NCBI GenBank assembly: GCA_021292105.1 | Contig: CM037871.1 | Span: 37,067,854-37,131,853, forward strand | DNA: 64,000 nt | Reading direction: 5' to 3' | Origin: Anadara kagoshimensis | Taxonomy: Eukaryota; Mollusca; Bivalvia; Arcoida; Arcidae | Shown here: positions 62,483 to 64,000 of the stretch, one piece after another | Layout: the number at the start of each line of letters is the position of its first letter | Numbering within the stretch: the first letter of the stretch is position 1 | Notes under the pieces: generated by a model | Seen by the model: only the letters and a program-made list of their open reading frames with translations | What the model was told of the DNA's origin: nothing | Database searches by the model: none | Translations under genes and position numbers: made by a program

Positions 62483-63653
62483 TCAAATCACTTTTCTACC
62501 TCTAAAAAGTTTTGCATCAGATCATAAAACGACAACACCACCCACGACAATAACCAACACCCATATGACCACTGTGTCTGGCACTTTACAGGTGTGACAC
62601 AATAAAATGATGTATAGAGGATGGATTATAACAAGATGTTTGATAGTTTTAACATTTAAGTATTGGTATATCAATTTGCATCCTTCAGAGTTAGCTTTGC
62701 CATTGGCCAATAACTAATTTTTATCATTTCTGGCTCCAAAATCTAGCTTTTGGCTAATATTTTTGCTGTAAAATTTTCATCAGTTTCCCTATGAGACAGA
62801 TGGAAATCGCTGAATTTTTCATTATTAACATAATTATATATATCTGCTCCTAAATTTTGAATTTGGCTTCAACTACTTGAGAGCCATAGCTAAGCCTGAT
62901 CCTTGTGTTTTTGTGTTCTCATTGTACTCTTGGTCATTTCATGCTACAATAACAATTATAAGTATCATCCTAATGTGTGTATGGTCTTTGGGCTGATGTA
63001 ACTTTTAAAGCTAGAACTGTGTCTTAAGAGCCAAATAACCCTTGTCCCAAACATCTTCAAGGGTTTATGTTTTCCAGCGACCTTGACCTTTCCGATATGA
63101 CATTTGTTTAAGGCCATCATGACACACCTTTGGACCATGAAGAACAATCATGTGAAGTTTTATGACAATCGTCAAAAGCAATTACGAGATATGTCTGGAC
63201 AAAATTTTACACAGACAGACCGATGGACAGACAGACAGGCAGATGGATAGACAGACATGGCAATTCCTATATATCCCTCCTCAAACTAGTTTGCAGGGGA
63301 CAGACCGATGGACAGACAGACAGGCAGATGGATAGACAGACATGGCAATTCCTATATATCCCTCCTCAAACTAGTTTGCAGGGGACAGACCGATGGACAG
63401 ACAGACAGGCAGATGGATAGACAGACATGGCAATTCCTATATATCCCTCCTCAAACTAGTTTGCAGGGGGTAAAATAATGTTTATATACAAACTTACCAC
63501 TCTTTGCATTGCTTCTTTTTCATTCTCGGTAGAATCAACAGGCTGAGATGGACCTATAAACAGCCCTGGTTCTTCTTCATATGTAAAGTTTAAAACATCC
63601 AGTGTTGAGAGAAAGTATCCAAACTTTCTTATACAACCAATGCGCAGAAAACA
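6408..63653 (-). CDS. SMG5: SMG5 nonsense-mediated decay factor, 3' portion, six exons (partial)
   Basis: The spliced segment is join(63498-63653, 19175-19234, 16491-16647, 13703-13793, 7595-7675, 6408-6565) on the minus strand, about 234 residues. Every junction has AG/GT borders and compatible phases (0, 0, 1, 2, 2, then 1 left open). The product matches the end of SMG5 in order: a LRIGCIRKFGYFL segment, the basic helix NEESRRNQLMRDMAQLRLQ, then the PIN-domain opening YLIPDSAALCDSL, the strand GIIVIPLS, IDVLDCLKKDSVGAREAIRW, and FRKGNRYIRAQK. SMG5 works with SMG7 to bind phosphorylated UPF1 and recruit decay and phosphatase activity in the cytoplasm; its PIN domain is known to be catalytically inactive. 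The N-terminal 14-3-3-like part lies beyond base 64000. The last coding exon was not found. The first intron here is 44,263 bp and hosts another gene. Family assignment rests on remembered SMG5 sequence, not a search. Confidence 0.9.
6566..7069. other. SMG5 intron between exons E and F, first part
   Basis: Plain AT-rich intron sequence with no recognised feature. Confidence 0.5.
7070..7467. repeat. 33-bp minisatellite array in SMG5 intron E-F
   Basis: Twelve near-identical units of GATCAGGAATGGAAAACATT plus AGTAGCCAATAGC occur. On the minus strand they stay open as an 11-residue repeat (FSIPDHYWLLM) because 33 is divisible by three. There is no coding evidence beyond that. Confidence 0.95.
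7595..7675 (-). CDS. SMG5: SMG5 exon E (PIN domain)
   Basis: This 81-nt exon completes the split Arg codon and reads YIRAQKSNEKLQENAQKN, then a basic run KKRSMDHW, with the Trp codon split at the donor. It matches the NRYIRxQK motif and the following charged linker of SMG5. The acceptor is TATTTCAG and the donor GTGAGATA. A 33-bp minisatellite begins about 125 bp downstream. Confidence 0.85.
7821..8028. mobile_element. MITE with 23-bp inverted ends, copy 1
   Basis: The left end ATTGATGTATCGCCGGCCAT pairs with the right end GTGGCTGGCAATTCGTCAAT with a few mismatches. A homologous copy lies at 37187-37383 in the same orientation, which defines the family and its ends. It lies in SMG5 intron D-E. 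Confidence 0.75.
8140..8326. mobile_element. TA-flanked MITE (CAGTAWAACCT ends), copy 1
   Basis: The ends CAGTATAACCT and AGGTTTTACTG are inverted and flanked by TA on both sides, as with mariner-type target sites. Related copies lie at 12104-12265 and 57515-57697. Confidence 0.7.
8327..11922. other. SMG5 intron D-E body
   Basis: No exon recognised. Weak local repeats: a roughly 70-bp duplication containing GGAGAGCATG at 8975-9085, and diverged AACCAATGCAAATAGCC-like units at 9300-9480. The stretch at 10620-10850 (TCTGTCTGACCGTCACACCC) looks like a dispersed repeat. Confidence 0.45.
11923..12102. mobile_element. MITE with AGTCAAACCTGTCTATAAAG ends, copy 1
   Basis: The left end AGTCAAACCTGTCTATAAAG pairs with the right end GGCCTTTAAGGCAGGTTCCACT. 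The interior repeats short blocks on the theme GGTGACCTTTATATGCAGGT. Other copies lie at 60889-61034 and 61740-61919. Confidence 0.7.
12104..12265. mobile_element. TA-flanked MITE (CAGTAWAACCT ends), copy 2
   Basis: It begins GAGTAAAACCT and ends AGGTTTTACTG. It contains the family block TTTGGCATTATAAAGAGG followed by TTTGGCAAT, also seen at 61170. It directly abuts the preceding MITE. Confidence 0.6.
12730..13425. repeat. Diverged minisatellite, 96-bp units decaying to about 45 bp
   Basis: Three or so units of about 96 bp start with GGCCATATCTATGTCACAAT and contain CTCAAGGTTTTATCAGTGTC. After about 13080 the array continues as shorter, more diverged units on the theme CATATCAATGTCACAATGAC. 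Confidence 0.85.
13703..13793 (-). CDS. SMG5: SMG5 exon D (PIN domain)
   Basis: This 91-nt exon encodes VIDVLDCLKKDSVGAREAIR, then WLETEFRKGN and two bases of an Arg codon completed by exon E. It matches the V-I-D-x-L-D-x-L-K-K and G-A-R-x-x-I-R-x-L-E-x-E-F-x-K-G-N-R pattern of SMG5. The acceptor is TTTTACAG; the donor is ATAG/GTTGGT, weaker than the others. Confidence 0.9.
14001..14336 (-). mobile_element. tRNA-derived SINE, family 1
   Basis: Read on the minus strand, the head GGGGTAGCTCAGTTGGTAGA is a polymerase III A box and GGGTTCAAGCCC a B box. A body of about 200 bp follows. The tail is GACTGGGACATAAAACACCA, then TTACTCAACTCAAC. It lies in SMG5 intron C-D. Confidence 0.85.
14602..14690. 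repeat. Fragment of the AGTCAAACCTGTCTATAAAG MITE family with an A tract
   Basis: ACAGTCATATATGTCTGTAA, then AGGCCATTGAAGGGAACCAA, matches one end of the family at 11923 and 60889. It ends in an A run at about 14670-14690. Confidence 0.45.
14957..15302 (+). mobile_element. tRNA-derived SINE, family 1
   Basis: The head AACCACTGTGGTAGCTCAGT is followed by TGGTAGAGTGCTC and the B box GAGGTTTGAACCC. The tail runs through ATAAGTGAAATATTATTGAC to ACTCAACTCAACTC. It is homologous to the minus-strand copies at 14001 and 20036. A small open frame across it (15058-15354) is not a gene. Confidence 0.85.
15790..15990. repeat. Short degenerate tandem repeat (GACCAAAGCTC)
   Basis: Four or five diverged units of GACCAAAGCTCTTTAAATTT and GAAGAATATTGAACTG follow one another in SMG5 intron C-D. 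Confidence 0.6.
16491..16647 (-). CDS. SMG5: SMG5 exon C (start of PIN domain)
   Basis: This 157-nt exon starts in phase 0 and leaves one base. It begins AEVNQLEGSLE, a further SMG5 signature, then has a variable linker, then YLIPDSAALCDSL and GIIVIPLS. These are the first beta strand, first acidic residue (the Asp of IPD) and second strand of a PIN fold. The acceptor is TTTTCAG and the donor GTAAAT. Confidence 0.92.
16717..16815. repeat. 47-bp direct duplication
   Basis: GATAACTAGTGACAATGTTG with the following GTTGCTGCTGTCAT segment occurs twice in a row, and a shorter relative is at about 17198-17235. Confidence 0.7.
17300..17545 (-). mobile_element. SINE-like relic, family 2
   Basis: It shares the blocks TGTACTAGTG-like, GGGTGACTTTA, GCTCACTCAGTCAGTATAC, and a B-box-like GGTTTGAACCTGAAC with copies at 19395, 28960 and 58470. 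Ends are uncertain. Confidence 0.5.
17560..19150. repeat. 52-bp minisatellite in SMG5 intron B-C
   Basis: More than 20 diverged units of TCCAATATCTGAACACAATT plus TTCAGTCCAGAAAGTGTCTG and ATTTTGACAGGT occur. A roughly 170-bp block recurs at about 18050 and 18290, showing higher-order repeats. The array is broken by an inserted element at 18665-18992. It ends about 25 bp from the donor site of SMG5 exon B. Confidence 0.9.
18665..18992. mobile_element. MITE inserted in the 52-bp minisatellite
   Basis: The left end AAAACAGGGATTTATCAGGG pairs with the right end CTTGATAAATCCCTGTTTT. The minisatellite unit is cut between CACAATT and AGTCTGAAAG and resumes on the other side, so this is an insertion. 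The interior has no transposase frame; the 60-codon frame inside is chance. Confidence 0.8.
19175..19234 (-). CDS. SMG5: SMG5 exon B (conserved RNxLMRDMAQLRLQ helix)
   Basis: This 60-nt exon encodes 20 residues, phase 0 at both ends, bounded by an acceptor ending TTCCAG and the donor GTAAAAC. The residues RRNQLMRDMAQLRLQ are nearly the same as the most recognisable SMG5 signature between the central region and the PIN domain. It is the first exon after the 44.3-kb intron. Confidence 0.92.
19395..19735 (-). mobile_element. tRNA-derived SINE, family 2
   Basis: On the minus strand a B-box-like GGCTGCGAGTTCTAGCCC is near the head. The body includes (plus strand) TGTACTAGCCCACACTTAGG and ACTGATACCAGGTGAAGCAG, shared with copies at 28960 and 58470. 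Confidence 0.65.
20036..20357 (-). mobile_element. tRNA-derived SINE, family 1
   Basis: The minus-strand head GTGGTAGCTCAGTTTGTACA is followed by B box GTGGGTTCAAACC and the family-1 body. The tail is TTGACTTTGACATTAAACAC. A partial copy of the tail alone follows at about 20395-20490. Confidence 0.8.
20500..21363. other. Giant SMG5 intron, no feature seen
   Basis: AT-rich sequence with no repeat or exon that I can recognise. Confidence 0.45.
21364..21421. repeat. (GA)n microsatellite
   Basis: About 29 uninterrupted GA dinucleotides. Confidence 0.98.
21592..23480 (+). mobile_element. Element with 145-bp monomer core, copy 1 (about 9 monomers), HINE-like
   Basis: The 5' cap is ACAAGAGGCCCATGGGCC followed by GCTCACCTGA. 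The core at about 21665-22936 is tandem 145-bp monomers containing TGACCTTGACCTTTGAACCC. The 3' cap of about 540 bp starts near ATAATCAGAGGTAAAAAAAA and ends with a hairpin at 23446-23476 and CTAAAAA. GCTCACCTGA near the 5' end is inverted as TCAGGTGAGC at the 3' end. Asymmetric inverted ends, a terminal 3' hairpin and a tandem core are known features of Helentron-derived HINEs; that class is an inference. No Rep/helicase frame exists. Confidence 0.8.
23446..23476 (+). other. 3' terminal hairpin of 145-bp-monomer element copy 1
   Basis: The arms AGCTCACTTGAGCC and GGCTCAGGTGAGCT flank a TTT loop. One G-T pair is the only irregularity. Compared with the other copies the stem is one base pair longer, with a base added on both arms. 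Confidence 0.85.
23482..25131. other. Giant SMG5 intron, no feature seen
   Basis: AT-rich, no exon with good borders on either strand. Short dispersed similarities only. Confidence 0.45.
25132..25362 (-). mobile_element. SINE-like repeat, family 3
   Basis: It starts on the plus strand with GAGTAATGGTGTTTTATGTC and ACAGTCAAGATTCTTTCACT, the tail shared with family 1, then has a different body (GGTGAGGAAACCAGAGTGCC). Related copies lie at 38277, 38835, 42125 and 56072. Confidence 0.65.
25875..26440. repeat. Degenerate array rich in TTCATGAA palindromes, locus 1
   Basis: Dozens of TTCATGAA, GAACTTTGATGAACTTT and related words occur with period roughly 70-100 bp, broken by A tracts. A similar array is at 34215-35030, on the other side of the BEN-like gene. 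Confidence 0.8.
26725..26775 (-). mobile_element. SINE tail fragment
   Basis: GAATGGAGTTTTACATCGCA then GTCAAGATTATTTCACA is the shared 3' tail of families 1 and 3, without a body. Confidence 0.5.
26776..28279. other. Upstream region of the BEN-like gene
   Basis: No exon recognised. The 500 bp before the start codon is richer in CpG than the surroundings (for example 28080-28290), as expected near an invertebrate promoter. No TATA box can be picked with confidence. A repeat-like segment with ATTCGGACGAATTTTAATAA is at about 27200-27350. Confidence 0.4.
28292..28463 (+). CDS. BEN-like gene exon 1
   Basis: 172 nt encode the start Met and 57 residues. The context AATTATGGCG has G at +4. The donor AG/GTAAGA is near consensus. 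The sequence W-A-V-M-R-W-L and C-L-R-I-G is typical of the leading module of BEN proteins, as remembered. If unspliced, the frame continues to a stop at 28654. Confidence 0.8.
28292..33100 (+). CDS. Nested gene for a 339-residue BEN-domain-like protein, six exons
   Basis: The model is join(28292-28463, 29800-29877, 31101-31277, 31684-31746, 32276-32336, 32632-33100), 1020 nt, 339 residues plus TAA. The start is well placed: an in-frame TAG at 28280-28282 lies four codons upstream. The first four introns are phase 1, the last phase 2, and all have GT/AG borders. Residues 1-57 (MAEWAVMRWLNDNNRL...) resemble the short N-terminal module found before BEN domains in invertebrate proteins. Residues 102-160 are acidic with a 19-residue repeat. 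Residues 192-222 form a Leu-heptad coiled coil after a basic KKRK. Residues 250-330 (FTEDDLKNCSLSGKK, RPAIDQDKLALLYDI) fit a BEN domain, a DNA-binding and protein-interaction fold of transcriptional regulators. It lies wholly inside an SMG5 intron on the opposite strand. The exon model is from splice-phase reasoning; the BEN call is by pattern only. Confidence 0.8.
28960..29235 (-). mobile_element. SINE-like repeat, family 2, in BEN-like gene intron 1
   Basis: Plus-strand blocks TTGTACTAGTGTGCACTCAG, TTATCTTGACACCAGGTAAG and ACAATGTGAAATGAAGTAAC match the copies at 19395 and 58470. The tRNA-like end is decayed. Confidence 0.6.
29800..29877 (+). CDS. BEN-like gene exon 2
   Basis: 78 nt, phase 1 to phase 1, after a pyrimidine-rich tract ending CTTATTTAG. 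The translation EKKEMTSWLEENLQSLSDDV is open and acidic. The donor is GAAG/GTATTG. Confidence 0.7.
30144..30923. mobile_element. hAT-like non-autonomous DNA element, 780 bp, in BEN-like gene intron 2
   Basis: The ends CAGGGTTAGAATTTAAG and TTAAATTCGAACCCTG are inverted. AAATA flanks both ends (AAATACAG lies at both borders if overlap is allowed). CAGGGTT ends are usual in hAT elements. The interior has inverted TTGCAAGT/ACTTGCAA words and a 75-codon minus-strand frame (30550-30777) with no domain that I recognise. Confidence 0.7.
31101..31277 (+). CDS. BEN-like gene exon 3 with a 57-bp coding repeat
   Basis: 177 nt after the acceptor CATTTTCAG, phase 1 to phase 1. Almost the whole exon is three tandem 57-bp units starting at 31109, 31166 and 31223, the last slightly short. 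Each encodes a 19-residue unit of the form VEESKVxPxTxKSTEDQEK. The frame is kept through all three, which supports coding use. The donor is GAAG/GTACGG. Confidence 0.75.
31684..31746 (+). CDS. BEN-like gene exon 4
   Basis: 63 nt, phase 1 to phase 1, acceptor TTTACAG, donor GTAAGT. It encodes a Ser/Thr-rich segment, DQRTLEISLTSTCSTISASS followed by C. It is a likely disordered linker. Confidence 0.7.
32276..32336 (+). CDS. BEN-like gene exon 5
   Basis: 61 nt after the acceptor CTTACAG with a strong T-rich tract; the donor is GTAAGT. It encodes DLTDLSDDDVMVNITEKSKD, an acidic segment like exon 2. It leaves two bases of an Ile codon. Confidence 0.75.
32632..33100 (+). CDS. BEN-like gene exon 6, coiled coil and BEN-like domain
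   Basis: 469 nt to the TAA stop, acceptor TATTGCAG. It carries the basic KKRK stretch, a coiled coil (EILEEKVLHLQTDLRKMKKK), a Pro/Thr linker, then the BEN-like core and a Lys/Glu-rich tail. It is the longest coding exon in the window. Confidence 0.85.
33171..33176 (+). promoter_or_regulatory. Candidate polyadenylation signal of the BEN-like gene
   Basis: An AATAAA hexamer lies 71 bp after the stop codon. It is the first canonical signal downstream. In AT-rich DNA such a match is common, so this is only a candidate. Confidence 0.45.
33180..34214. other. Region downstream of the BEN-like gene
   Basis: No exon seen. A possible dispersed repeat occupies about 33255-33500 (CATATGAGGAGCGGACATAT, TGGTTAAGGTCTATATCTTG). 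Confidence 0.4.
34215..35030. repeat. Tandem array rich in TTCATGAA palindromes, locus 2
   Basis: Units of about 155-165 bp contain ATGTTCATGAGCATATAGTT and ATTATGAATGTTCATGAACA, four or more copies, with many overlapping TTCATGAA words. It resembles locus 1 at 25875-26440. Confidence 0.85.
35901..36420. repeat. 164-bp tandem repeat, three copies plus a fragment
   Basis: Copies start at 35901, 36064 and 36228 with GACCTTNGCTGTGCATTCTA and share AATGTGTCAGCCTGCNATGA and TCAAGATTCTGTCACAAGAC. Small open frames here are repeat by-products. Confidence 0.9.
37187..37383. mobile_element. MITE with 23-bp inverted ends, copy 2
   Basis: It is homologous throughout to 7821-8028. The ends are ATTGACGTATCGCTGACCAT and GTGGCTGACAATCTGTCAAT. 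Confidence 0.75.
38277..38480 (-). mobile_element. SINE-like repeat, family 3
   Basis: Plus-strand GATTCTCCCACTTATATGGA then GGTGGGATGGTAGAAGAAAC matches the family-3 body; CACATTGAGATTTTTCTTGA and a B-box-like region follow. Its head end merges into the next duplication. Confidence 0.55.
38450..38565. repeat. 58-bp direct duplication
   Basis: GACCACCGAGACCCCCAGTT, then ACTCATGAGCTCAGGGTGAT, occurs twice in succession with almost no change. Confidence 0.85.
38835..39052 (-). mobile_element. tRNA-derived SINE, family 3
   Basis: Plus strand starts GGAATAATGGTGTTTTATGA and contains GGATGGTGAAGGAAACCCGA; read in reverse the head carries the B box GGTTTGAATCCCACTGGGG. Confidence 0.7.
39056..39455. 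repeat. 155-bp tandem repeat, about three copies
   Basis: Copies begin at about 39058, 39209 and 39366 and share GACAGAAGTGAAAACATAAA, CCCCCAAGGGTCCATCATGA and TGATACATAAGTACATGACT. The last copy has a truncated start. Confidence 0.88.
39460..41435. other. Giant SMG5 intron, no feature seen
   Basis: AT-rich sequence with no exon. A block of about 55 bp (ACTTTCCTATTTTACAAAAT, then AATTAGCTAAAACG) is loosely repeated at 39840 and 39927. Confidence 0.4.
41440..41614 (-). mobile_element. tRNA-derived SINE, another family
   Basis: Minus-strand head GGGTAGCTCAGGCAGTAGAC is an A box and ACTTGGTTCAATCCCCTGTC a B box. The body (GATCCTGCATTTTCTCCTTT) differs from families 1 to 3. Confidence 0.7.
42125..42306 (+). 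mobile_element. tRNA-derived SINE, family 3
   Basis: B box TGGTTTGAATCCCACTCGGG, body GTCAGTTCACTCCAATGTCC, then the shared tail CTCAATATAAGTGAAAGAAT, GGGATGTATGTAATAAAACA and TTACTCAACTCAACTC. Confidence 0.75.
42380..42830 (+). pseudogene. 3' end of a non-LTR retrotransposon polyprotein, degraded
   Basis: The translation shows VKSVLMYGSEC, then a TAG at 42423, then RSLSRFNHSCLCQICNIFWP, FRWLGHVFRKAGSNITNAAL and, after further breaks and a frame change, MNLAWRETEAKAKNKAEWRS. This order (VKSVLxYGxExW, TCLRxIxxxxWP, RxRWLGHVxR, W....A..R..WR) is the known tail after the reverse transcriptase of many animal LINE elements. The premature stop and frame loss show it is dead. The clade cannot be set from this fragment. 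Confidence 0.8.
43384..43694 (+). mobile_element. 3'-end fragment of the 145-bp-monomer element
   Basis: From CTAGAGAAGCCAAATATCAC to CAGGTGAGCTAAAAA it matches the 3' caps of the three full copies, including CACGCTGCACCATACCATAA just before the hairpin (43661-43689). It has no core or 5' cap. A CA-rich microsatellite at about 43597-43645 lies just before the hairpin. Confidence 0.88.
43875..49930. repeat. 145-bp satellite-like array with higher-order structure
   Basis: Monomers contain GACCTTGACCTTTGAACCCA, TGATCGTTGTATCAATACCT and ATAATTAACCATTTCGGTAT. Private variants seen from about 44491 (GCTGTAGCAA, TAGTCTTTGAG, ATGAAAATGATCACTG, CATCTGCGACC) recur in the same order 2755 bp later from 47246, which is 19 monomers. 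Inside block 1 the variant ATATGCCTACACAAAATG recurs after 1015 bp (7 monomers); in block 2 after 725 bp (5 monomers). Confidence 0.92.
50428..50456 (+). other. 3' terminal hairpin of element copy 2
   Basis: The arms AGCTCACATGACC and GGTCAGGTGAGCT flank the loop; here the loop closes as CTTCGG, an unusually stable type if transcribed. One A-G mismatch interrupts the stem. Confidence 0.8.
50746..50777. repeat. (AAT)n microsatellite
   Basis: About ten ATA/AAT trinucleotides. A minus-strand frame reading poly-Tyr across it is not a gene. Confidence 0.95.
50780..51090. other. Spacer between element copies 2 and 3
   Basis: No feature recognised. Unlike its neighbours it has mixed composition with phrases such as GGTGGGTGTTAATGAAAAAA and its partial reverse, but no clear inverted repeat. 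Confidence 0.35.
51092..53124 (+). mobile_element. Element with 145-bp monomer core, copy 3 (about 10 monomers), HINE-like
   Basis: The 5' cap ACAAGAGGCCCATGGGCC is followed by a core at about 51172-52572 of about 10 monomers, one shortened near 51830 (a deletion after AAAAAGTTTTCAAG). The 3' cap ends in a CA/GCAC microsatellite, the hairpin at 53091-53119 and CTAAAA. It has the same orientation as copies 1 and 2. Confidence 0.85.
53178..53321. mobile_element. Near-perfect long inverted repeat, 144 bp (foldback element)
   Basis: The left arm AAACATGCTGCCTTTGGTTC then TGGGTGTTATAGTGGATT pairs with the right arm AATCCACTATAACACCCAGA then ACCAAAGGCAACATGTTT. The arms are about 44 bp with two or three differences and a central spacer of about 55 bp containing TTGACTTCGACTTGGGTCAA. 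Confidence 0.85.
53566..54205. repeat. Compound array: six units each ending in (GA)n
   Basis: Each unit has CTTACAGCAGTAACTATTAA, then GTTCAGTCGGGAATATTGAC and GTTAATCTCTTCCTCTGAG, then a GA tract of variable length (about 9 to 27 dinucleotides). Unit starts are near 53572, 53700, 53813, 53913, 54016 and 54107. Confidence 0.95.
54206..55130. other. Giant SMG5 intron, no feature seen
   Basis: AT-rich, no exon or repeat recognised. Confidence 0.45.
55131..55565. repeat. Degenerate minisatellite, units of about 40 bp
   Basis: About ten diverged units on the theme TTGATTCCAGTGTGGAGTGC with TTTTGGCAACTGGAC occur. The minus-strand frame across it is chance. Confidence 0.8.
56072..56300 (+). mobile_element. 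SINE-like repeat, family 3, diverged
   Basis: Head GCCTTGGTGGCCCAGTGGTC, B-box-like AGATTCAAACCAAACTC, body AACTCCAGTTTCCTCCTCCA and tail TTGATATAAGTGAAAACCCA, in the family order. Confidence 0.65.
56301..57514. other. Giant SMG5 intron, no feature seen
   Basis: No exon seen. A GT/GG-rich local repeat (GGTTGGATGCGGTGGGGTGG) lies at about 57220-57410. Confidence 0.4.
57515..57697. mobile_element. TA-flanked MITE (CAGTAWAACCT ends), diverged copy 3
   Basis: The left end GTAAAACCTTATTATAATGG and right end AGGTTTTATTGTG are inverted. The interior ATTTTGAAGTCCCAAATTCC is the reverse of the copy-1 interior. Confidence 0.6.
58470..58710 (-). mobile_element. tRNA-derived SINE, family 2
   Basis: On the minus strand GCATGTAGCTCAGTTGATAA is a clear A box and a decayed B box lies near GGGTATGAATCTTGAC. 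Plus-strand blocks TTATCTTGACATCAGGTAAA and ACAATGTGAAATGAAGTAAC define the family. Confidence 0.75.
58711..59789. other. Giant SMG5 intron, no feature seen
   Basis: AT-rich, no exon or repeat recognised. Confidence 0.45.
59790..59995. repeat. Degenerate CTGAAAATTCTGAA repeat
   Basis: TCTGAATTTCTGAAAAT-like words recur about ten times without strict spacing. Confidence 0.55.
60385..60460. repeat. Relic of the CAGTAWAACCT MITE family
   Basis: GATGAGACTTCAAAATAATG then AAGAGAGGTGACATAGTTAT and GGTCTTACTG matches the right half of copy 1 (8240-8326). Confidence 0.5.
60889..61034. mobile_element. MITE with AGTCAAACCTGTCTATAAAG ends, copy 2
   Basis: TCTTGTCTATAAAGGCCACA and CAAGGGAACCAGTAAAAGTG at the left, and TGACCTTTAAAGTGGGTTCG at the right, in the family order. 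Confidence 0.65.
61165..61470. repeat. 35-bp minisatellite grown from a MITE
   Basis: The first part (TTTTGGCATTATAAAGGGGT) is the CAGTAWAACCT MITE body. From about 61244 its segment GAGGTGACAAAGTCATGGAG with GGGGATTAAAACAAT is repeated six times with periods of 34-35 bp. Confidence 0.85.
61740..61919. mobile_element. MITE with AGTCAAACCTGTCTATAAAG ends, copy 3
   Basis: The left end AGTCCAACCTGTCTTAAAGG pairs with the right end GGCCTTTATAGACAGATTTG then ACTGTA. Interior GGCCACC blocks are themselves inverted. Confidence 0.75.
61920..62445. other. Giant SMG5 intron, no feature seen
   Basis: No exon or repeat recognised. Confidence 0.4.
62446..62479. repeat. (GT)n microsatellite
   Basis: About 17 uninterrupted GT dinucleotides. 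Confidence 0.97.
62480..63049. other. Giant SMG5 intron, no feature seen
   Basis: No exon or repeat recognised. Confidence 0.4.
63050..63470. repeat. Dispersed repeat ending in an 85-bp tandem array, near the SMG5 exon A donor
   Basis: A segment with GCGACCTTGACCTTTCCGAT and GAAGTTTTATGACAATCGTC leads into units of 85 bp starting at 63214, 63299 and 63384. Each has GACAGACCGATGGACAGACA and ATTCCTATATATCCCTCCTC. The three copies look identical over most of their length. Confidence 0.9.
63498..63653 (-). CDS. SMG5: SMG5 exon A (pre-PIN segment)
   Basis: This exon has 156 nt, phase 0 at both ends, and 52 codons beginning CFLRIGCIRKFGYF. The minus-strand acceptor reads ...ATTATTTCAG and the donor GTAAGTTTGT. 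It corresponds to the SMG5 stretch with a conserved R-x-F-G-x-F pattern just before the PIN-adjacent helix. It ends in EKEAMQRV, which joins in frame to exon B. An 85-bp tandem array ends about 25 bp past its donor. Confidence 0.88.
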
Positions 63654-64000
63654 CTGAAATAATACATGATGGATCAAGGTTTTACATGATGCGCAATTCT
63701 GCGTTTTTTAAGCAAAATAAATTGTGTTGAACGCAAATTATTTATCATATGTGACCAAAAGGATGCAAAAAAAAAAAATCTGTTTACCAATTGACTAAAC
63801 TGAGAAAACGTGTTTGAATATTGGACGAGGATTTTTCGAAAACTTTTTAAATGTTGGAATTCCCCCGCATACTATAAATACATCAGTGTGTTAAAATAGT
63901 TTTCGTGAATTTCCGAAAAATTTTGATTGGCTCGTAGTTGTATTTGTACTGAATCAGTTAGACATGTGATGTCGATGTCCTCGACGGCTGTAGCTTGCAT
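63654..64000. other. SMG5 intron upstream of exon A, no exon found
   Basis: On the minus strand a frame is open from base 64000 to a TAG near 63858, but there is no credible donor site and no match to SMG5 that I can see. The next upstream SMG5 exon must lie beyond the window. Confidence 0.4.

Noticed and set aside
63858..64000. Open minus-strand frame from the window edge (MQATAVEDIDITCL...)
   Set aside because: It starts with ATG at the very edge but has no credible donor and no resemblance to SMG5; too little sequence to judge.

Overview
The window is animal nuclear DNA, AT-rich, with spliced genes, long introns and very dense tandem and dispersed repeats. The repeat types (tRNA-derived SINEs, short foldback elements, and elements opening with a GGCCCATGGGCC palindrome and carrying internal 145-bp monomers) suggest a marine mollusc, most likely a bivalve. 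The species cannot be read from the sequence alone.

Two protein genes are supported. (1) The minus strand carries the 3' half of SMG5, a nonsense-mediated mRNA decay factor. Six exons at 63498-63653, 19175-19234, 16491-16647, 13703-13793, 7595-7675 and 6408-6565 join in frame into the segment before the PIN domain and most of the PIN domain. The first two exons are separated by a 44.3-kb intron. The 5' part of the gene lies beyond base 64000, and the last coding exon was not identified. (2) Nested in that giant intron on the plus strand is a complete six-exon gene (28292-33100) for a 339-residue protein with a coiled coil and a C-terminal BEN-like domain.

Layout: 1-6400, region downstream of the last SMG5 exon found, with a 72-bp minisatellite and a foldback MITE; 6.4-19.2 kb, SMG5 3' exons whose introns hold minisatellites (33, 96 and 52 bp), MITEs and SINEs; 19.2-28.3 kb, the first part of the giant intron, with SINEs, a (GA)n tract, the first 145-bp-monomer element and a TTCATGAA-rich array; 28.3-33.2 kb, the nested BEN gene with a hAT-like element in its second intron; 33.2-43.4 kb, further tandem arrays, SINEs and a dead non-LTR retrotransposon 3' end; 43.4-53.1 kb, a cluster of the 145-bp-monomer elements, one expanded to about 42 monomers; 53.2-63.5 kb, a long hairpin, a compound (GA)n array, minisatellites and MITEs, ending in an 85-bp array close to the SMG5 donor site.

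The most interesting system here is the 145-bp-monomer element family. Three full copies and one 3' fragment share a 5' cap, a tandem core of about 9, 42 and 10 monomers, and a 3' cap ending in a hairpin with a paired change between copies. This architecture fits non-autonomous Helentron/HINE-type rolling-circle elements seeding satellite DNA. The largest copy shows a fresh 2755-bp (19-monomer) tandem duplication. No RNA gene, CRISPR array or prokaryotic feature was seen.
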